Assembly (NCBI GenBank): GCA_024278455.1 | Contig: JAJRTE010000249.1 | Location: forward strand, 1 to 64,000 | DNA: 64,000 nt | Reading direction: 5' to 3' | From: Myxococcota bacterium | GTDB taxonomy: Bacteria; Myxococcota_A; UBA796; JAJRTE01 | Shown here: positions 44,709-54,177 of the stretch, in pieces | How positions within the stretch are numbered: position 1 is the first letter of the stretch | Layout of the letters: each line of letters begins with the position of its first letter | Notes under the pieces: generated by a model | What the model was told of the DNA's origin: nothing | Database searches by the model: none | Seen by the model: only the letters and a program-made list of their open reading frames with translations | Made by a program: the position numbers and the translations under genes

Positions 44709-46946
44709 ATGAGGAGCGAACAATGGGGTGTCAGGGCTGCGGTGACGGTCTTGCTCGTCGCCATCAGTACGGTGTTCATGGGAATAGACAGTTGTCTACC
44801 CCTGGACCTGGACGGTGACGGCTACGGCATCATCGACGGAGACTGTCACGATCTCGATCCCGCCATCAATCCGGGGGCACCGGAGGTGTGTGACGGGTAC
44901 GACAACAACTGCAACGGGCAAATCGACGAGGGCGTCCTGTTGACCTTCTACTATGACGGGGACCTGGACGGCTACGGCGTTCCCGATGTCACGATCACCG
45001 GCTGCAGCACGCCCTACGGCTATGCCGGCACGGCGGACGATTGTGACGATGCGGACGCCGGGGTCAACCCTGGGGCCGGGGAGGTGTGCAACGGGATCGA
45101 TGACGACTGTGACGGCGAGGTGGACGAAGGAGTCATGCTCGAGTTCTACGCCGACGCCGACGCGGACGGCTATGGCGACCCTGCCGGTGGCATTCTGGCA
45201 TGCGACACGCCTGAAGGATACGTGGCCGACGACACGGATTGCGACGACGCCGACGCCGCGGTCAACCCTGGGGCCGGGGAGGTGTGCAACGGGATCGACG
45301 ACGATTGCGACGGCGAGGTCGATGAAGGCGTCCTGCTGACGTTCTACGCCGATGCCGATGGTGACGGCTATGGCGATGCTGGTGCGCCCCTGCTCGCGTG
45401 TGCCGCTCCCGCCGGATATGTCGTCGATGCGACCGATTGTGACGATCTGGACGCCGCGGTCAACCCTGGCGCGGAAGAGGTATGCAACGGGATCGACGAC
45501 GATTGCGACGCCGAGGTGGATGAAGGTGTCCTGCTGACCTTCTATGCCGATGCCGATGGCGACGGCTACGGCGATGGGGCCAGCACGGTGTTGGCGTGTG
45601 CCGCCCCCGACGGCTACGTCGACGCTGACGGCGATTGCGACGACGGCAATGCAGCCGTCAATCCCGGTGCCGAAGAGGTGTGTAACGGAATCGACGACGA
45701 CTGCGACGGCGAGGTGGACGAAGGGGTCCTATCGACCTTCTACGCCGATGCGGACGGCGATGGGTTTGGAAATGGGGCCGACTCCGTCCAGGCGTGTGAG
45801 GCGCCCGCGGGCTACATCGTCAGTGATGGAGACTGTGACGACGCCGACGCTGCTGTCAACCCCGGGGCCGAGGAGGTGTGCAACGGGATCGACGACGACT
45901 GTGACGGCGAGGTGGACGAAGGGTTCGACAACGATGGTGACGGGATCGCCAACTGCTTCGACCAGGAAGAGTGCGACGATGTAGACAACGACGGTGACGG
46001 TCTCATCGATGAAGACGGCGTGTGCGAAACCTGCAACAATGGCATTCCAACCGGGTGCGTCACCCTGTGGCAGGCCCATGCCCTTGGAACTGTCGCGATA
46101 GAATCGACCCAGAGTGGCGAAATCGTGACCATCACCAACGTCGGTGAGTACGACCTCTGCCTGGACGAGCAGGTTCTGTACACGAGCGCGGTGACGCAGA
46201 CCATGTTCTTCGACCCGGCAGTGACCGCCGCACCGGCGGTGGTGGCGCCGGGGGGGTCCTATTCGCTCTACTACGGGTCCTGGACCACCGCGAACGGCTA
46301 CTATGCCCCATACGCCGGGTTGCCAGCCTGGTGGTGTGTCGAGAGCATCCAGCTCGGGGCACCGGGAGGCACGTTCGACTACTACGGCGAGGAAACTCCG
46401 GATGACATCGTTGCGTTCATCGCCGCCGAGACCGACCTCGACTGCGACGGGGTAGAAGACCACGTGGACTGGGCCGGCGATTACGGTGTCCAGGCAAACT
46501 ACAACATCTGGAACTACCAGGCCGGGCACGCCGTCCTCACCATCGGCAAGACCGCCCAGGCGGCCGGGCCGGACATCGAGGTGACGTTGACCTCCCGCAA
46601 CGTCGGCTACCTCGATGGCGTGGGCGTCGTCACCGATACCACGCCCTACGGCTATGCCCTCGTCTCCACCTCGGTCGAGCCCGCCTCGAGCACCACCAAT
46701 CTCGACGGCACGGTTACCATGACCTTCGATGTGGCCGTGACGGGCACTGGGGGCAGCGTGGACGCCAACAGTACCGTCATCACCTACACGGTCACCAAGA
46801 TCCAGGAGACCGACGCGCCCTATGTCGAGCTTGCGCCGGCGAGAATCGACTACAACGACGGTGATTTCGACGTCACCAACTATTCAGTCCCGGCAGCAGT
46901 CTATGGGCTGGATTTCGACGGGGACGGCATGTCCACCTGCGAGTAG
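44709..46946 (+). CDS. MopE-like secreted protein with six Asp/Cys-rich putative metal-binding repeats
   Basis: 745-residue surface or secreted protein. The N-terminal signal (VRAAVTVLLVAISTVFM) ends at a Cys (GIDSC) that is only a poor lipobox. Residues about 45-405 hold six repeats of 66 residues, each with DCDDxDAxVNPGAxEVCNGIDDDCDGEVDEG followed by a FYADADGDGYGD segment and a paired Cys loop; the Asp-rich loops should bind Ca2+ or similar. A DNDGDG-type stretch follows, then a domain with IVTITNVGEYDLCLDEQVL, and a C-terminal region with TLTSRNVGYLDGVGVVTDTTP resembling DUF11/CARDB-like beta domains. The ATG at 44709 has GGGAGG seven bases upstream. The repeat family is frequent in myxobacteria and relatives. 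Role unknown (adhesion or metal sequestration). Confidence 0.85.
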   Translation: MRSEQWGVRAAVTVLLVAISTVFMGIDSCLPLDLDGDGYGIIDGDCHDLDPAINPGAPEVCDGYDNNCNGQIDEGVLLTFYYDGDLDGYGVPDVTITGCSTPYGYAGTADDCDDADAGVNPGAGEVCNGIDDDCDGEVDEGVMLEFYADADADGYGDPAGGILACDTPEGYVADDTDCDDADAAVNPGAGEVCNGIDDDCDGEVDEGVLLTFYADADGDGYGDAGAPLLACAAPAGYVVDATDCDDLDAAVNPGAEEVCNGIDDDCDAEVDEGVLLTFYADADGDGYGDGASTVLACAAPDGYVDADGDCDDGNAAVNPGAEEVCNGIDDDCDGEVDEGVLSTFYADADGDGFGNGADSVQACEAPAGYIVSDGDCDDADAAVNPGAEEVCNGIDDDCDGEVDEGFDNDGDGIANCFDQEECDDVDNDGDGLIDEDGVCETCNNGIPTGCVTLWQAHALGTVAIESTQSGEIVTITNVGEYDLCLDEQVLYTSAVTQTMFFDPAVTAAPAVVAPGGSYSLYYGSWTTANGYYAPYAGLPAWWCVESIQLGAPGGTFDYYGEETPDDIVAFIAAETDLDCDGVEDHVDWAGDYGVQANYNIWNYQAGHAVLTIGKTAQAAGPDIEVTLTSRNVGYLDGVGVVTDTTPYGYALVSTSVEPASSTTNLDGTVTMTFDVAVTGTGGSVDANSTVITYTVTKIQETDAPYVELAPARIDYNDGDFDVTNYSVPAAVYGLDFDGDGMSTCE
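44841..45923 (+). repeat. Six tandem 198-bp coding repeats
   Basis: Starts near 44841, 45039, 45237, 45435, 45633 and 45831 (period 198 bp, 66 codons). Copies 2-6 are very alike at the DNA level while copy 1 is diverged, which suggests recent expansion by recombination of the later copies. Confidence 0.9.
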
Positions 46947-47137
46947 GCACCTCGTCGCCTCCCTGCCCCTCGCTCCAGTTGCACTGCCCGCTCGAGCCCC
47001 GAACCGCGACCAAAGCAGCCTCGAATCCTCGCCCCAACATCTCTTCCCGGGCCGTTCTACGATCACTCTGCTATGATGACAGCAGGATCTCCATGGGCTT
47101 GGTTTGCGGACAAGGCACGACGTGGAAGGAGAAACTG

Positions 47138-48040
47138 ATGGCGAACAGCGGTGTTGAAAGAGAGGTGTGCGTCAGAACGGGGCGATCCGGGTGGCGAAAG
47201 GTCTTCAGCCAGTGTCTCGTGGTGCTGCTTTGTGGCACCGCCGCGGCACACGCCGTGGCCGAGGAGCACTATTTCGGGTATCTCCCGCAAGGAGGATCCT
47301 GGATTCTCGTCGGCTTCGAAGACGGCACCACCTACACCATCGACGACCTCGAGACCGGCGCGGTCTCCGAGGGCACCATCGATCGCTACGAGCGACGTGT
47401 CCTGTCCACCGGACCCACCCGCTATTTCGAACTCGTCACGTCCGCCCCACTCCTGGCACTCGCCGGATATGACTGCTGCAACATCTGGGGCAATTTCTTC
47501 TATCCTACCCTGGATGGCAAGAAGTACTACGGGACCCGCTTTGTCGTGTCGCCCCCCGTCATGGGTGGCGGGTACGGCATCCTGATGACCCTGTTCGCTC
47601 GAGATGACGCCAATGTCGTCATCAGCACCCCGGACGGCCAGGAAGTCGCCAGCCGCACCATGACCGCAGGCAGCTACTGGAATCCGCCGGGCATCTCGGG
47701 CGGTGCCGTCTACGACATCGTTGCGACCGGCCTCATCGCCGTGCACCACAGCACCCCGAACGGGTACAACCAGGTGCCCCCGGTCCCGCTCGAGAACGAA
47801 CTCCAGGACTGCAACGACGATGATGGATATCTGTTCTACTTCGCTACCGATAGTTGGGCAACCGGTACCGTCGCCGTGTTCAACTATGGCGAAGAGACCG
47901 CGATCTTCTCCATTCGATTGGTCTGGTGCTCGCCGGCAGGAGGAGATGGACACGGCCATCGGCCGGCTGATAATGTTGACCTTGCCCCGAACCTGGGGTA
48001 CATGGAAGACGGAGCGCCGAACAGGAGACGACGTACATGA
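47138..48040 (+). CDS. Secreted beta-rich protein, possibly truncated at its 3' end
   Basis: 300-residue protein with a long signal peptide (WRKVFSQCLVVLLCGTAAAHAVA). The mature part (EEHYFGYLPQGGSWILVGFE, then LVTSAPLLALAGYDCCNIWG, then IVATGLIAVHHSTPNGYNQV) resembles the N-terminal repeats of IgGFc-binding-like adhesion proteins, a loose likeness. From about residue 265 (SPAGGDGHGHRPAD to APNRRRRT) the sequence turns charged and repetitive in a way that looks out of frame, and the stop overlaps the FHA start (ATGA). A frameshift or deletion that cut off a longer gene is possible. AGGAG precedes the ATG at 47138. Confidence 0.55.
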   Translation: MANSGVEREVCVRTGRSGWRKVFSQCLVVLLCGTAAAHAVAEEHYFGYLPQGGSWILVGFEDGTTYTIDDLETGAVSEGTIDRYERRVLSTGPTRYFELVTSAPLLALAGYDCCNIWGNFFYPTLDGKKYYGTRFVVSPPVMGGGYGILMTLFARDDANVVISTPDGQEVASRTMTAGSYWNPPGISGGAVYDIVATGLIAVHHSTPNGYNQVPPVPLENELQDCNDDDGYLFYFATDSWATGTVAVFNYGEETAIFSIRLVWCSPAGGDGHGHRPADNVDLAPNLGYMEDGAPNRRRRT

Positions 48041-48942
48041 AGCCTCTCGCGGAGTGTCTCGAACTGATACGGGGCAAGAAGCTCGAGGAATTCGTCCAGG
48101 AGCACCCGCATCCGGTGTTGATCGGACTGGGTGTGATCGCGGCCGAACTCCAGCGCAACCCTGCCAAGGCTGCCGGGACGATGTTCGTCAACCTGTCGGC
48201 CATGCCTGGCGAGGATGAAGTCAGCCCGCAGCTCAACCAGGTTTTCGAGATAGCGAACACCGCGAGCGTGTCTGGCAAGGAGATTCTCATAGGTGCGTCC
48301 CGGGAGAACGACATCTCCATTCCGGACAGCTCCTTGTCCAAGACGCACGCGCACTTCGTTTTCGAGGGGACGGACTGCTACATCGTGGATCACGGATCGA
48401 CGAACGGTACGTTCATCAACGGAGCGCGTGTCGAAGCGCGCACCCCGTCGATCCTGAAGGGTGGTGACGTCCTGACGCTGGGCCGGCTCAGTTTCACCTA
48501 CTACGACGCCTTGTCGTTCGCCAAGTTGCTTGTCGTGCAGGCCATGGCGCAGGGCAGGACGAGGCGGACCCCGCGGACGCCGGGCTCTGTTCGTTCGACC
48601 CCCACCTCCCGTTCCGGACTGACGGTCAAGCCGGGATCGAGCCCCCCTGTCGCGCCTTGGGCCAGGAGGCCGCAGGCCGGAAATGTGCGGACTACCGGTG
48701 TAGTACGGCAACCGGCCGACCCATCACCGTGGCGGCCGGCAGGGACTTCTTCTGGCGAGTGGCACCGGAAGGCTGTCGGCACCGCGCCTCGAGGCCAGTT
48801 GGGGGGTACTGATGTTTCCCGGCAACCTGCGGTCGGGGACAACCAGGTCCGTTTGCCGGCCAGGCCGCGTCAGAAATCGTGGTTCGCCCGCCTTGTTCTC
48901 CGGTTCGCCCGGTGGCTGCAGCGGATTGCAGGAGGCGAGTGA
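48037..48942 (+). CDS. FHA-domain protein with disordered basic tail
   Basis: 301-residue protein. Residues about 75-155 form an FHA domain (ILIGASRENDISIPDSSLSK, HAHFVFEGTDCYIVDHGSTN, GTFINGARV), which binds phosphothreonine peptides. The N-terminal 70 residues are helical and unassigned (LELIRGKKLEEFVQEHPHPV). Residues about 170-280 are Arg/Pro/Ser-rich and probably disordered. The tail FARLVLRFARWLQRIAG is an amphipathic basic helix that might touch membranes. FHA proteins with such tails take part in Ser/Thr kinase signalling, common in myxobacteria. No kinase is encoded nearby. Confidence 0.85.
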   Translation: MKPLAECLELIRGKKLEEFVQEHPHPVLIGLGVIAAELQRNPAKAAGTMFVNLSAMPGEDEVSPQLNQVFEIANTASVSGKEILIGASRENDISIPDSSLSKTHAHFVFEGTDCYIVDHGSTNGTFINGARVEARTPSILKGGDVLTLGRLSFTYYDALSFAKLLVVQAMAQGRTRRTPRTPGSVRSTPTSRSGLTVKPGSSPPVAPWARRPQAGNVRTTGVVRQPADPSPWRPAGTSSGEWHRKAVGTAPRGQLGGTDVSRQPAVGDNQVRLPARPRQKSWFARLVLRFARWLQRIAGGE

Positions 48943-49016
48943 CGAGTCCCCGGTCCTTGCGTGCCTCCCCGCGCGCTGAGATTCCGCTGTGCAACATGCA
49001 AGCGCGTTGAAAATCC

Positions 49017-49045
49017 TTGATTTTCTTGCTGCCATTTCCTATGAT
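49017..49045 (+). promoter_or_regulatory. Promoter of the glycan-assembly cluster
   Basis: TTGATT (49017-49022) and TATGAT (49040-49045) are 17 bases apart, about 90 bases upstream of the ATG at 49138. The nearby DNA is unusually AT-rich for this window. Confidence 0.55.
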
Positions 49046-49137
49046 GGATGAAAGTTCGTCCGCCGAGTGCCGAGCGGTTCATGCGGCGAGCCCACCGGAG
49101 CGGACCCGTCCACCATATCAAGGACACTGGAGATGGA

Positions 49138-50460
49138 ATGCGCATCGCCATCCTGGGCGGAGGCGTGGGAGGACTCGGGCTGGCCTACTTCCTCAGTCGC
49201 CACGCTCCGACACCTCTGCGTATCGACCTGTTCGAGGAGGGGGCGGCTGTCGGCGGGCTGGCCGGGAAGTTCCAGCACCGGGGTCGCTGGTTCGACCGGC
49301 ACTACCACGTGGTTCTGGCCAGCGATCGTCATCTTCGGGGGTTGATTCGGGACCTGGGCCTCGAGGCCGCCTTGACCTTCGCGCGATCTCGATCCGGTTT
49401 ATGGGACGGCAGTCGAATCATCCCCTTCGATGATCCCCTGGATCTTGTTCGTTTCCCGTACCTGGGTTGGGTGGACAAGGCTCGTCTCATCGCCACCATA
49501 CTGTTTTGCCAGCATGCGGGGGACCCGGAGGGCCTCCACGCCGTGGAACTCGAGCCCTGGCTCGTTCGCCTGGGCGGCGCGCGGGCGTTCGAGCGTGTCT
49601 GGGCGCCGTTGCTGCGGACCAAGTTCGACGGCGCGTTCGACGGCATCCCAGCCACCTACCTCTGGAGTCGGATCAGGCGCATGCAATCCACTCGAGACAC
49701 GGGTGGCGCCGTGGAAAAGCTCGGCATTCTTCGGGGCGGGACCCATGCCCTGGTCGACTCCTTGACCGCAGTACTGCCGCAAACGGGCGATGTCACGATC
49801 GAGACGAACGCTCGAGTCACCGGTCTCGAGCCGGAGGGGAGGTCCACATGGGTGTACGTGGACGGGCGGGAGCCGCGAGGTCCCTACGATGTCGTGGTGT
49901 CGACGTTACCTTCACCGGTTCATGACCGGGTTGCACGATCCGGGGGAGCGGCTGCCCGAGTGCCGGTGCCGGACCGGTATCTTGGTCTGATCGATGTCGT
50001 CGTGGTTCTCGAGCGTCAGCTTTCGCCCTACTACACCCTGTACCTGCTGGACCCCTCTTTGCCGTTTACCGGCGTGATGGAGACTACCAACCTGGTACCG
50101 GGGGGCGAGCGTGGGGGAACGCACCTGGTCTATCTTCCGCGTTATGCGGATGCGGCGGGGAAGGAGTACGGGCAAGACGACGAGACATTGAAGGCACGGT
50201 ACGTGGGGCGATTGTTCGAGATGTTCCCTGAGCTGGACCCGGGTGATGTGCAGGGCGTGTATCTTTTTCGGGAGCGTTTCGTCGAGCCTGTGCACCTCGT
50301 CGGTGGTGCATTCCCCGTGTTTCCCGAATCGCTGGAGACCAGGAGGCCGGGCGTCTACCTGATGAACACCGGACGCCTCTATCCGTTGCTTCACAACTGC
50401 CAGGCGGTGGTCGCCATGGCGCACCGGACGGCTCTTTACCTGTTGGAGCGCCATGGCTGA
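49138..50460 (+). CDS. FAD-dependent oxidoreductase/mutase-like (UDP-galactopyranose mutase or amine-oxidase fold)
   Basis: 440-residue cytoplasmic flavoprotein with a clear N-terminal dinucleotide fold (ILGGGVGGLGLAYFL, then DLFEEGAAVGGLAG) and a substrate entrance like protoporphyrinogen-oxidase/UGM enzymes (HYHVVLASDRHLRGLIRDLG). A C-terminal FAD-binding end follows (NTGRLYPLLHNCQAVVAM). In glycan clusters these proteins are UDP-sugar mutases or sugar-lipid desaturases; which one cannot be said. The ATG at 49138 has GGAGAT upstream. It overlaps the next gene by eight bases. Confidence 0.8.
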   Translation: MRIAILGGGVGGLGLAYFLSRHAPTPLRIDLFEEGAAVGGLAGKFQHRGRWFDRHYHVVLASDRHLRGLIRDLGLEAALTFARSRSGLWDGSRIIPFDDPLDLVRFPYLGWVDKARLIATILFCQHAGDPEGLHAVELEPWLVRLGGARAFERVWAPLLRTKFDGAFDGIPATYLWSRIRRMQSTRDTGGAVEKLGILRGGTHALVDSLTAVLPQTGDVTIETNARVTGLEPEGRSTWVYVDGREPRGPYDVVVSTLPSPVHDRVARSGGAAARVPVPDRYLGLIDVVVVLERQLSPYYTLYLLDPSLPFTGVMETTNLVPGGERGGTHLVYLPRYADAAGKEYGQDDETLKARYVGRLFEMFPELDPGDVQGVYLFRERFVEPVHLVGGAFPVFPESLETRRPGVYLMNTGRLYPLLHNCQAVVAMAHRTALYLLERHG

Positions 50461-52288
50461 GGCACGCACGGAGCGGGTGGTTCTTGCCGCACTCTATGCC
50501 GTGTGCGTGGGGGGCCCCGTTGTGCTGCACCACGGGCTTCCCCTCGTGCTCGCCTTCGTGGTGGGGACGGGCGTCTCGACCGGCCTGTGGTTCTCGATGT
50601 TTCCTCCGCGCACGCGTCTGCCCTGGTTCGGTCTCGCCGTGCCGTTGTTCGCCGGGATCGATCATCTCATCGGGACCCCTTCGGCCATTCGCGTGGCGTG
50701 GGGCGCCTGCCTTGCCCTGGGCGCAGCCGTCGCATGCACGATGGCCGAAAGGTGGGAACCGCGCTGGAGCGAGAAGGCGTGCTCGAGGGCGTTTTCCCTC
50801 GCGTTGGTCTCGTTGATGGCTGGGGCGTTTGCCGCTGTGACGTACAAGTTCTGGATCTTCAGCGACGGGATGCTGAGCCAGGACACGGCCTACTTCGAGC
50901 AGGGAATCTGGGGGTTCGTGACCGGTCGCAACTTTTTCCAGGGGTCGTCGCAAGGCTGGTGGCGGTATTCGCCGCCGCTGGAGAGCCATTTTTCCATGCA
51001 CTTCTCTCCCGTCCTGTTTCCGCTGGCGGGATTGTATGCCTTGTGGTCGAGCTATCACCTCCTTCACCTGGTGCAGGTCGTGGCGGTACTGTCGGCCGCG
51101 GTACCGGTATTCCTGGTGGTCCGAAGGGTCGACCCGGTGGCCGCTGTCTTGTTCGGCGTGGCCTACGCGCTGAACCCCGCTGTCGTCTACCAGACGCAAT
51201 TGTCGTTCCACGTGCTGTCCCTGGCCGCGCCGGCGGTGGCCTGGGCCGGCTACTTCTTTCTCCGGAAACGGCTGGGGCCCTTTCTGGCCTGCTTGATCCT
51301 GGCCTGTTGTGTGCGCGAAGACCTGGCACTGCTGGCGGCGGCCGGTGGGGTTCCGGCCCTGCTGTCCAGACGCGGGCGCCGGCCCCTCGCGGCCTGGGTC
51401 CTGCTTCCCGTGGTCGTGGCCGTGGTCGGGGGAGGCGCCGCCGTGCTCACCACGAGGACATTCTGTCACAGTGGAAACGAGGTCATCCAGGGTCTCTTCA
51501 GCCATCTCGGCGATTCGCCGCGCGCCATCGTGGCAAATGTCGTGCGTGACCCGGTGCACTTCCTGGCCTACGCCTGGGATGCCTGCCGGGTTCGGTACCT
51601 GGTAGGGCTGTTGCGGCCCGGGCTGTTCGGGGCGCTCCTGCAGCCCCTGTCGATCCTTGCCGTGCCCGTGCTCCTCGTGAACCTCCTCGCCCGAGGCGCG
51701 GGAACGGCCTCGCTGGACATGTACTACAGCGTGTACATCCCCCCGGTGCTGACGACAGCGGCGGTCGCCACCTGGCTGCGCCTCGAGGCCCCGCTGTCTC
51801 GAGTCGCCCGCGCACCGGTCCGAAGTACGCGGCTTGCCGTTGCTGCGCTGGCGTTGGTGGCCACCCTGATGGGGCTTCCGAGCGTCTTTGGCAGGCAGCA
51901 GCTCGCCGGCTATGTCCCATCTTCCAGTGTGGACGACATTCGGGCCGTGGTGGCCGCCATTCCGCCGGACGCAGCGGTCGCAGCGCCGCGGCATGTCGTG
52001 TATGCCCTGGCCAGGCGGGAAGAGTTGTACCTGGTCAACCGGTGGGCGCAGTACGTTCGCTATGATCCGGAGTATGTGGCGGTCGAAACGGATTTCTCGG
52101 ATTCGACGCTGAACGACGGCACGCTCGAGTCCTACAGGGACTATGCGCGGGCGCTTGGTGAGGACCCGGACTTCGTCCCGGTCGTGGTACGCCCGCACCT
52201 GGTCCTGTATCGCAAGAGAGAAGGGGGGGGCGCCGGTGCCACGGTCGTGCCCTTGGGCCGGGGTTCTGGCGCGGCGGGGGGGCCATGA
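50453..52288 (+). CDS. DUF2079 multi-spanning membrane protein (GT-C-like)
   Basis: 611-residue polytopic protein with about twelve hydrophobic segments. DUF2079 features include FWIFSDGMLSQDTAYFEQGIW (conserved acidic and aromatic start), SPPLESHFSMHFSPVLFPL and CCVREDLALLAAAGG. These proteins resemble GT-C glycosyltransferases that use lipid-linked sugars. The periplasmic end region is YLVNRWAQYVRYDPEYVAVE. The start overlaps the flavoprotein gene and its stop overlaps the flippase start, so the three are coupled. Confidence 0.85.
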   Translation: MAEARTERVVLAALYAVCVGGPVVLHHGLPLVLAFVVGTGVSTGLWFSMFPPRTRLPWFGLAVPLFAGIDHLIGTPSAIRVAWGACLALGAAVACTMAERWEPRWSEKACSRAFSLALVSLMAGAFAAVTYKFWIFSDGMLSQDTAYFEQGIWGFVTGRNFFQGSSQGWWRYSPPLESHFSMHFSPVLFPLAGLYALWSSYHLLHLVQVVAVLSAAVPVFLVVRRVDPVAAVLFGVAYALNPAVVYQTQLSFHVLSLAAPAVAWAGYFFLRKRLGPFLACLILACCVREDLALLAAAGGVPALLSRRGRRPLAAWVLLPVVVAVVGGGAAVLTTRTFCHSGNEVIQGLFSHLGDSPRAIVANVVRDPVHFLAYAWDACRVRYLVGLLRPGLFGALLQPLSILAVPVLLVNLLARGAGTASLDMYYSVYIPPVLTTAAVATWLRLEAPLSRVARAPVRSTRLAVAALALVATLMGLPSVFGRQQLAGYVPSSSVDDIRAVVAAIPPDAAVAAPRHVVYALARREELYLVNRWAQYVRYDPEYVAVETDFSDSTLNDGTLESYRDYARALGEDPDFVPVVVRPHLVLYRKREGGGAGATVVPLGRGSGAAGGP

Positions 52289-53835
52289 GCGTGGTCAACC
52301 GTATCACGACCGGCGTGTTTTCCACCTGGGCCAATTTCTTCATCACGGCAGCCACGTCCCTGGTCTTGGCGCCGTTCCTCGTACACCGGCTGGGAAACGA
52401 CGGTTATGGACTGTGGTCGTTGTACATGGCGTTCACGGGCTACTTTACGTTGATCGATTTCGGCGTAAGCCCGGCTATCGTGCGCTATGCCTCGAAGTAC
52501 GCGGCCATCGAGGACGGCGAGGCCGAACACCGGATTCTGGCCACGGGCCTGGTGTTTTTCGCCCTGGCCTCCGTGGTGGTCATGGCGATCGTGGCCGGCG
52601 CCACTCTGGGCTACGCCTCGTTGTTTCCAGAGCCCGGTGTACCCCTGCCGATAGCTCGAGCCACCTTCCTGCTGGTCGGGTTGGATTTTGCGTTGAACCT
52701 GCCGTTCTCGGTGTTCCAGGGCGTGCTCCTCGGGCATCAACGATACCTGGCGCTCCAGGGAATCAACATCGTGGTGCGCCTGCTTCGGTTCGGCCTCGTG
52801 CTGGCCCTGATGTCGGAGGGGCCCGGCGGCCTGGTCCTGCTCGCCGCAGTGTTCCTTTCCACGAGCCTCCTGCGCGATGCCGGGCTCTACCGCGCAGCCA
52901 CACGAAGCCTCGGCGCACCCATCCGGTTGAAGAACTTTCGCAAGGCGGCCGTTCGAGACCTCCTGGACTACAGTGTCCCGGCGTTCGTCATCTCCATCTC
53001 CATTCGGCTGATGGCCTATACCGACTCCATGGTCATCGGGTATGCCATCGGCGTGGGAGCCATCACCTACTACGCGCTCGCCGCGAGCCTGGTGGACTAC
53101 GTGCAGGAGATCGGGTGGGGGCTGGCAGGCGTCCTGGTACCGGTCGTGAGCGGCCACGAAGCACTCGACCAAGTCGGGCCCATCCGGAAGCGGTACCTGC
53201 AGTTCACCCGCTACTGCGTGTTCCTCATGACCCCCATCGTGGCTATCTCGTTCGTGCTGGGAAGGTCGTTCTTCATCCGGTGGGTCGGGCCGGACTACGC
53301 CCTGAGCGCCGACATCCTGGCCATCCTGGTCAGCGGTATGGCGGTGTTCGTCATCCTCATGCCCGCGCAGGCGGTACTCAAGGGCATGTCGCGACACCGG
53401 TACCTGGCACGTTTGCTCGTGGTCGAGGCCGTGCTCAACCTCGTGCTGAGCCTCTACCTGGCGCGAGACTACGGGGTCGTGGGTGTCGCCCTGGGAACGT
53501 TGATTCCGCGACTCGCCGTGTCCGGCGTCGTGCTGCCGGTCATCATGCTCAGGCTGCTCGACATCCCCTTCCTGGGTTTCCTCCGGGCCGGGTTCCTCCC
53601 CGCCTTGCCGGGCGCGGGCACCCTCCTCCTCCTCGCCTGGCTCACGCAGCCCCTGGTCGCCCGGGACCTGGGCTGGGGAGGAATGGTGCTCGTCGGCGCC
53701 TGTTTCGCTGGAGCGTTCGGTCTGGTCACGCTGGCATTGGGAACCAGTCGGGTCGAGCGGCGCTGGCTGACGGCACGGGTTCTCCGTGCGGGGCGGGCAC
53801 TCAGGAGGGCGGCCGGGAGTCCGCCGCCCCGCTGA
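52285..53835 (+). CDS. Oligosaccharide flippase (Wzx/RfbX-like, MOP superfamily)
   Basis: 516-residue membrane protein with the MOP-family order: N-terminal NFFITAATSLVLAPFLVHRLGNDGYGLWSL, LIDFGVSPAIVRYASKY, and about twelve membrane helices. It would flip lipid-linked oligosaccharide across the inner membrane. The ATG at 52285 overlaps the DUF2079 stop (ATGA). The final 20 residues are Arg-rich. Next to a GT-C-like protein and glycosyltransferase, it marks this cluster as assembling a surface glycan or glycolipid. Confidence 0.88.
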   Translation: MSVVNRITTGVFSTWANFFITAATSLVLAPFLVHRLGNDGYGLWSLYMAFTGYFTLIDFGVSPAIVRYASKYAAIEDGEAEHRILATGLVFFALASVVVMAIVAGATLGYASLFPEPGVPLPIARATFLLVGLDFALNLPFSVFQGVLLGHQRYLALQGINIVVRLLRFGLVLALMSEGPGGLVLLAAVFLSTSLLRDAGLYRAATRSLGAPIRLKNFRKAAVRDLLDYSVPAFVISISIRLMAYTDSMVIGYAIGVGAITYYALAASLVDYVQEIGWGLAGVLVPVVSGHEALDQVGPIRKRYLQFTRYCVFLMTPIVAISFVLGRSFFIRWVGPDYALSADILAILVSGMAVFVILMPAQAVLKGMSRHRYLARLLVVEAVLNLVLSLYLARDYGVVGVALGTLIPRLAVSGVVLPVIMLRLLDIPFLGFLRAGFLPALPGAGTLLLLAWLTQPLVARDLGWGGMVLVGACFAGAFGLVTLALGTSRVERRWLTARVLRAGRALRRAAGSPPPR

Positions 53836-54177
53836 AGAGCAGCCTGGCATGGCGAGACGGACAGCGACCTTCGTGCGCACCTCGTGGCGCAGGGAAGGGG
53901 CGACGGCCCGCCCCCGCGCGATGTGCCACGAATGGCAAGGCAACGACAATGCGATTGAAATCTGGTATCATTCGGGCGGCGGATCGTTGACAGGCCGGCA
54001 CCTCGGCGAAGGGGCATTCCCTGGTGGGTGGAGCGAGGTGGGCGCGGCTTCCAGCCGTGGGTGGTTCAAGGCAGCGGCACAAGCACGAGCACGAGCACGA
54101 GTACGGGCACGAGTGGGTTGTGGTTCGTGTGATTCGAAGCACTTGCGGTCAACCATTCATAATGGAACGTGAAGGGC
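53836..54177. other. Gene-free stretch (342 bp) with a hexamer repeat
   Basis: No convincing gene. Contains five GCACGA-type hexamers at 54083-54112 (one diverged as GTACGG). CATAAT at about 54157 may be a -10, but no good -35 was found. Confidence 0.5.
54083..54112 (+). repeat. Five tandem GCACGA hexamers
   Basis: Units at 54083, 54089, 54095, 54101 (diverged) and 54107. Non-coding, just before the methyltransferase-like gene; slippage-prone. Confidence 0.85.
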
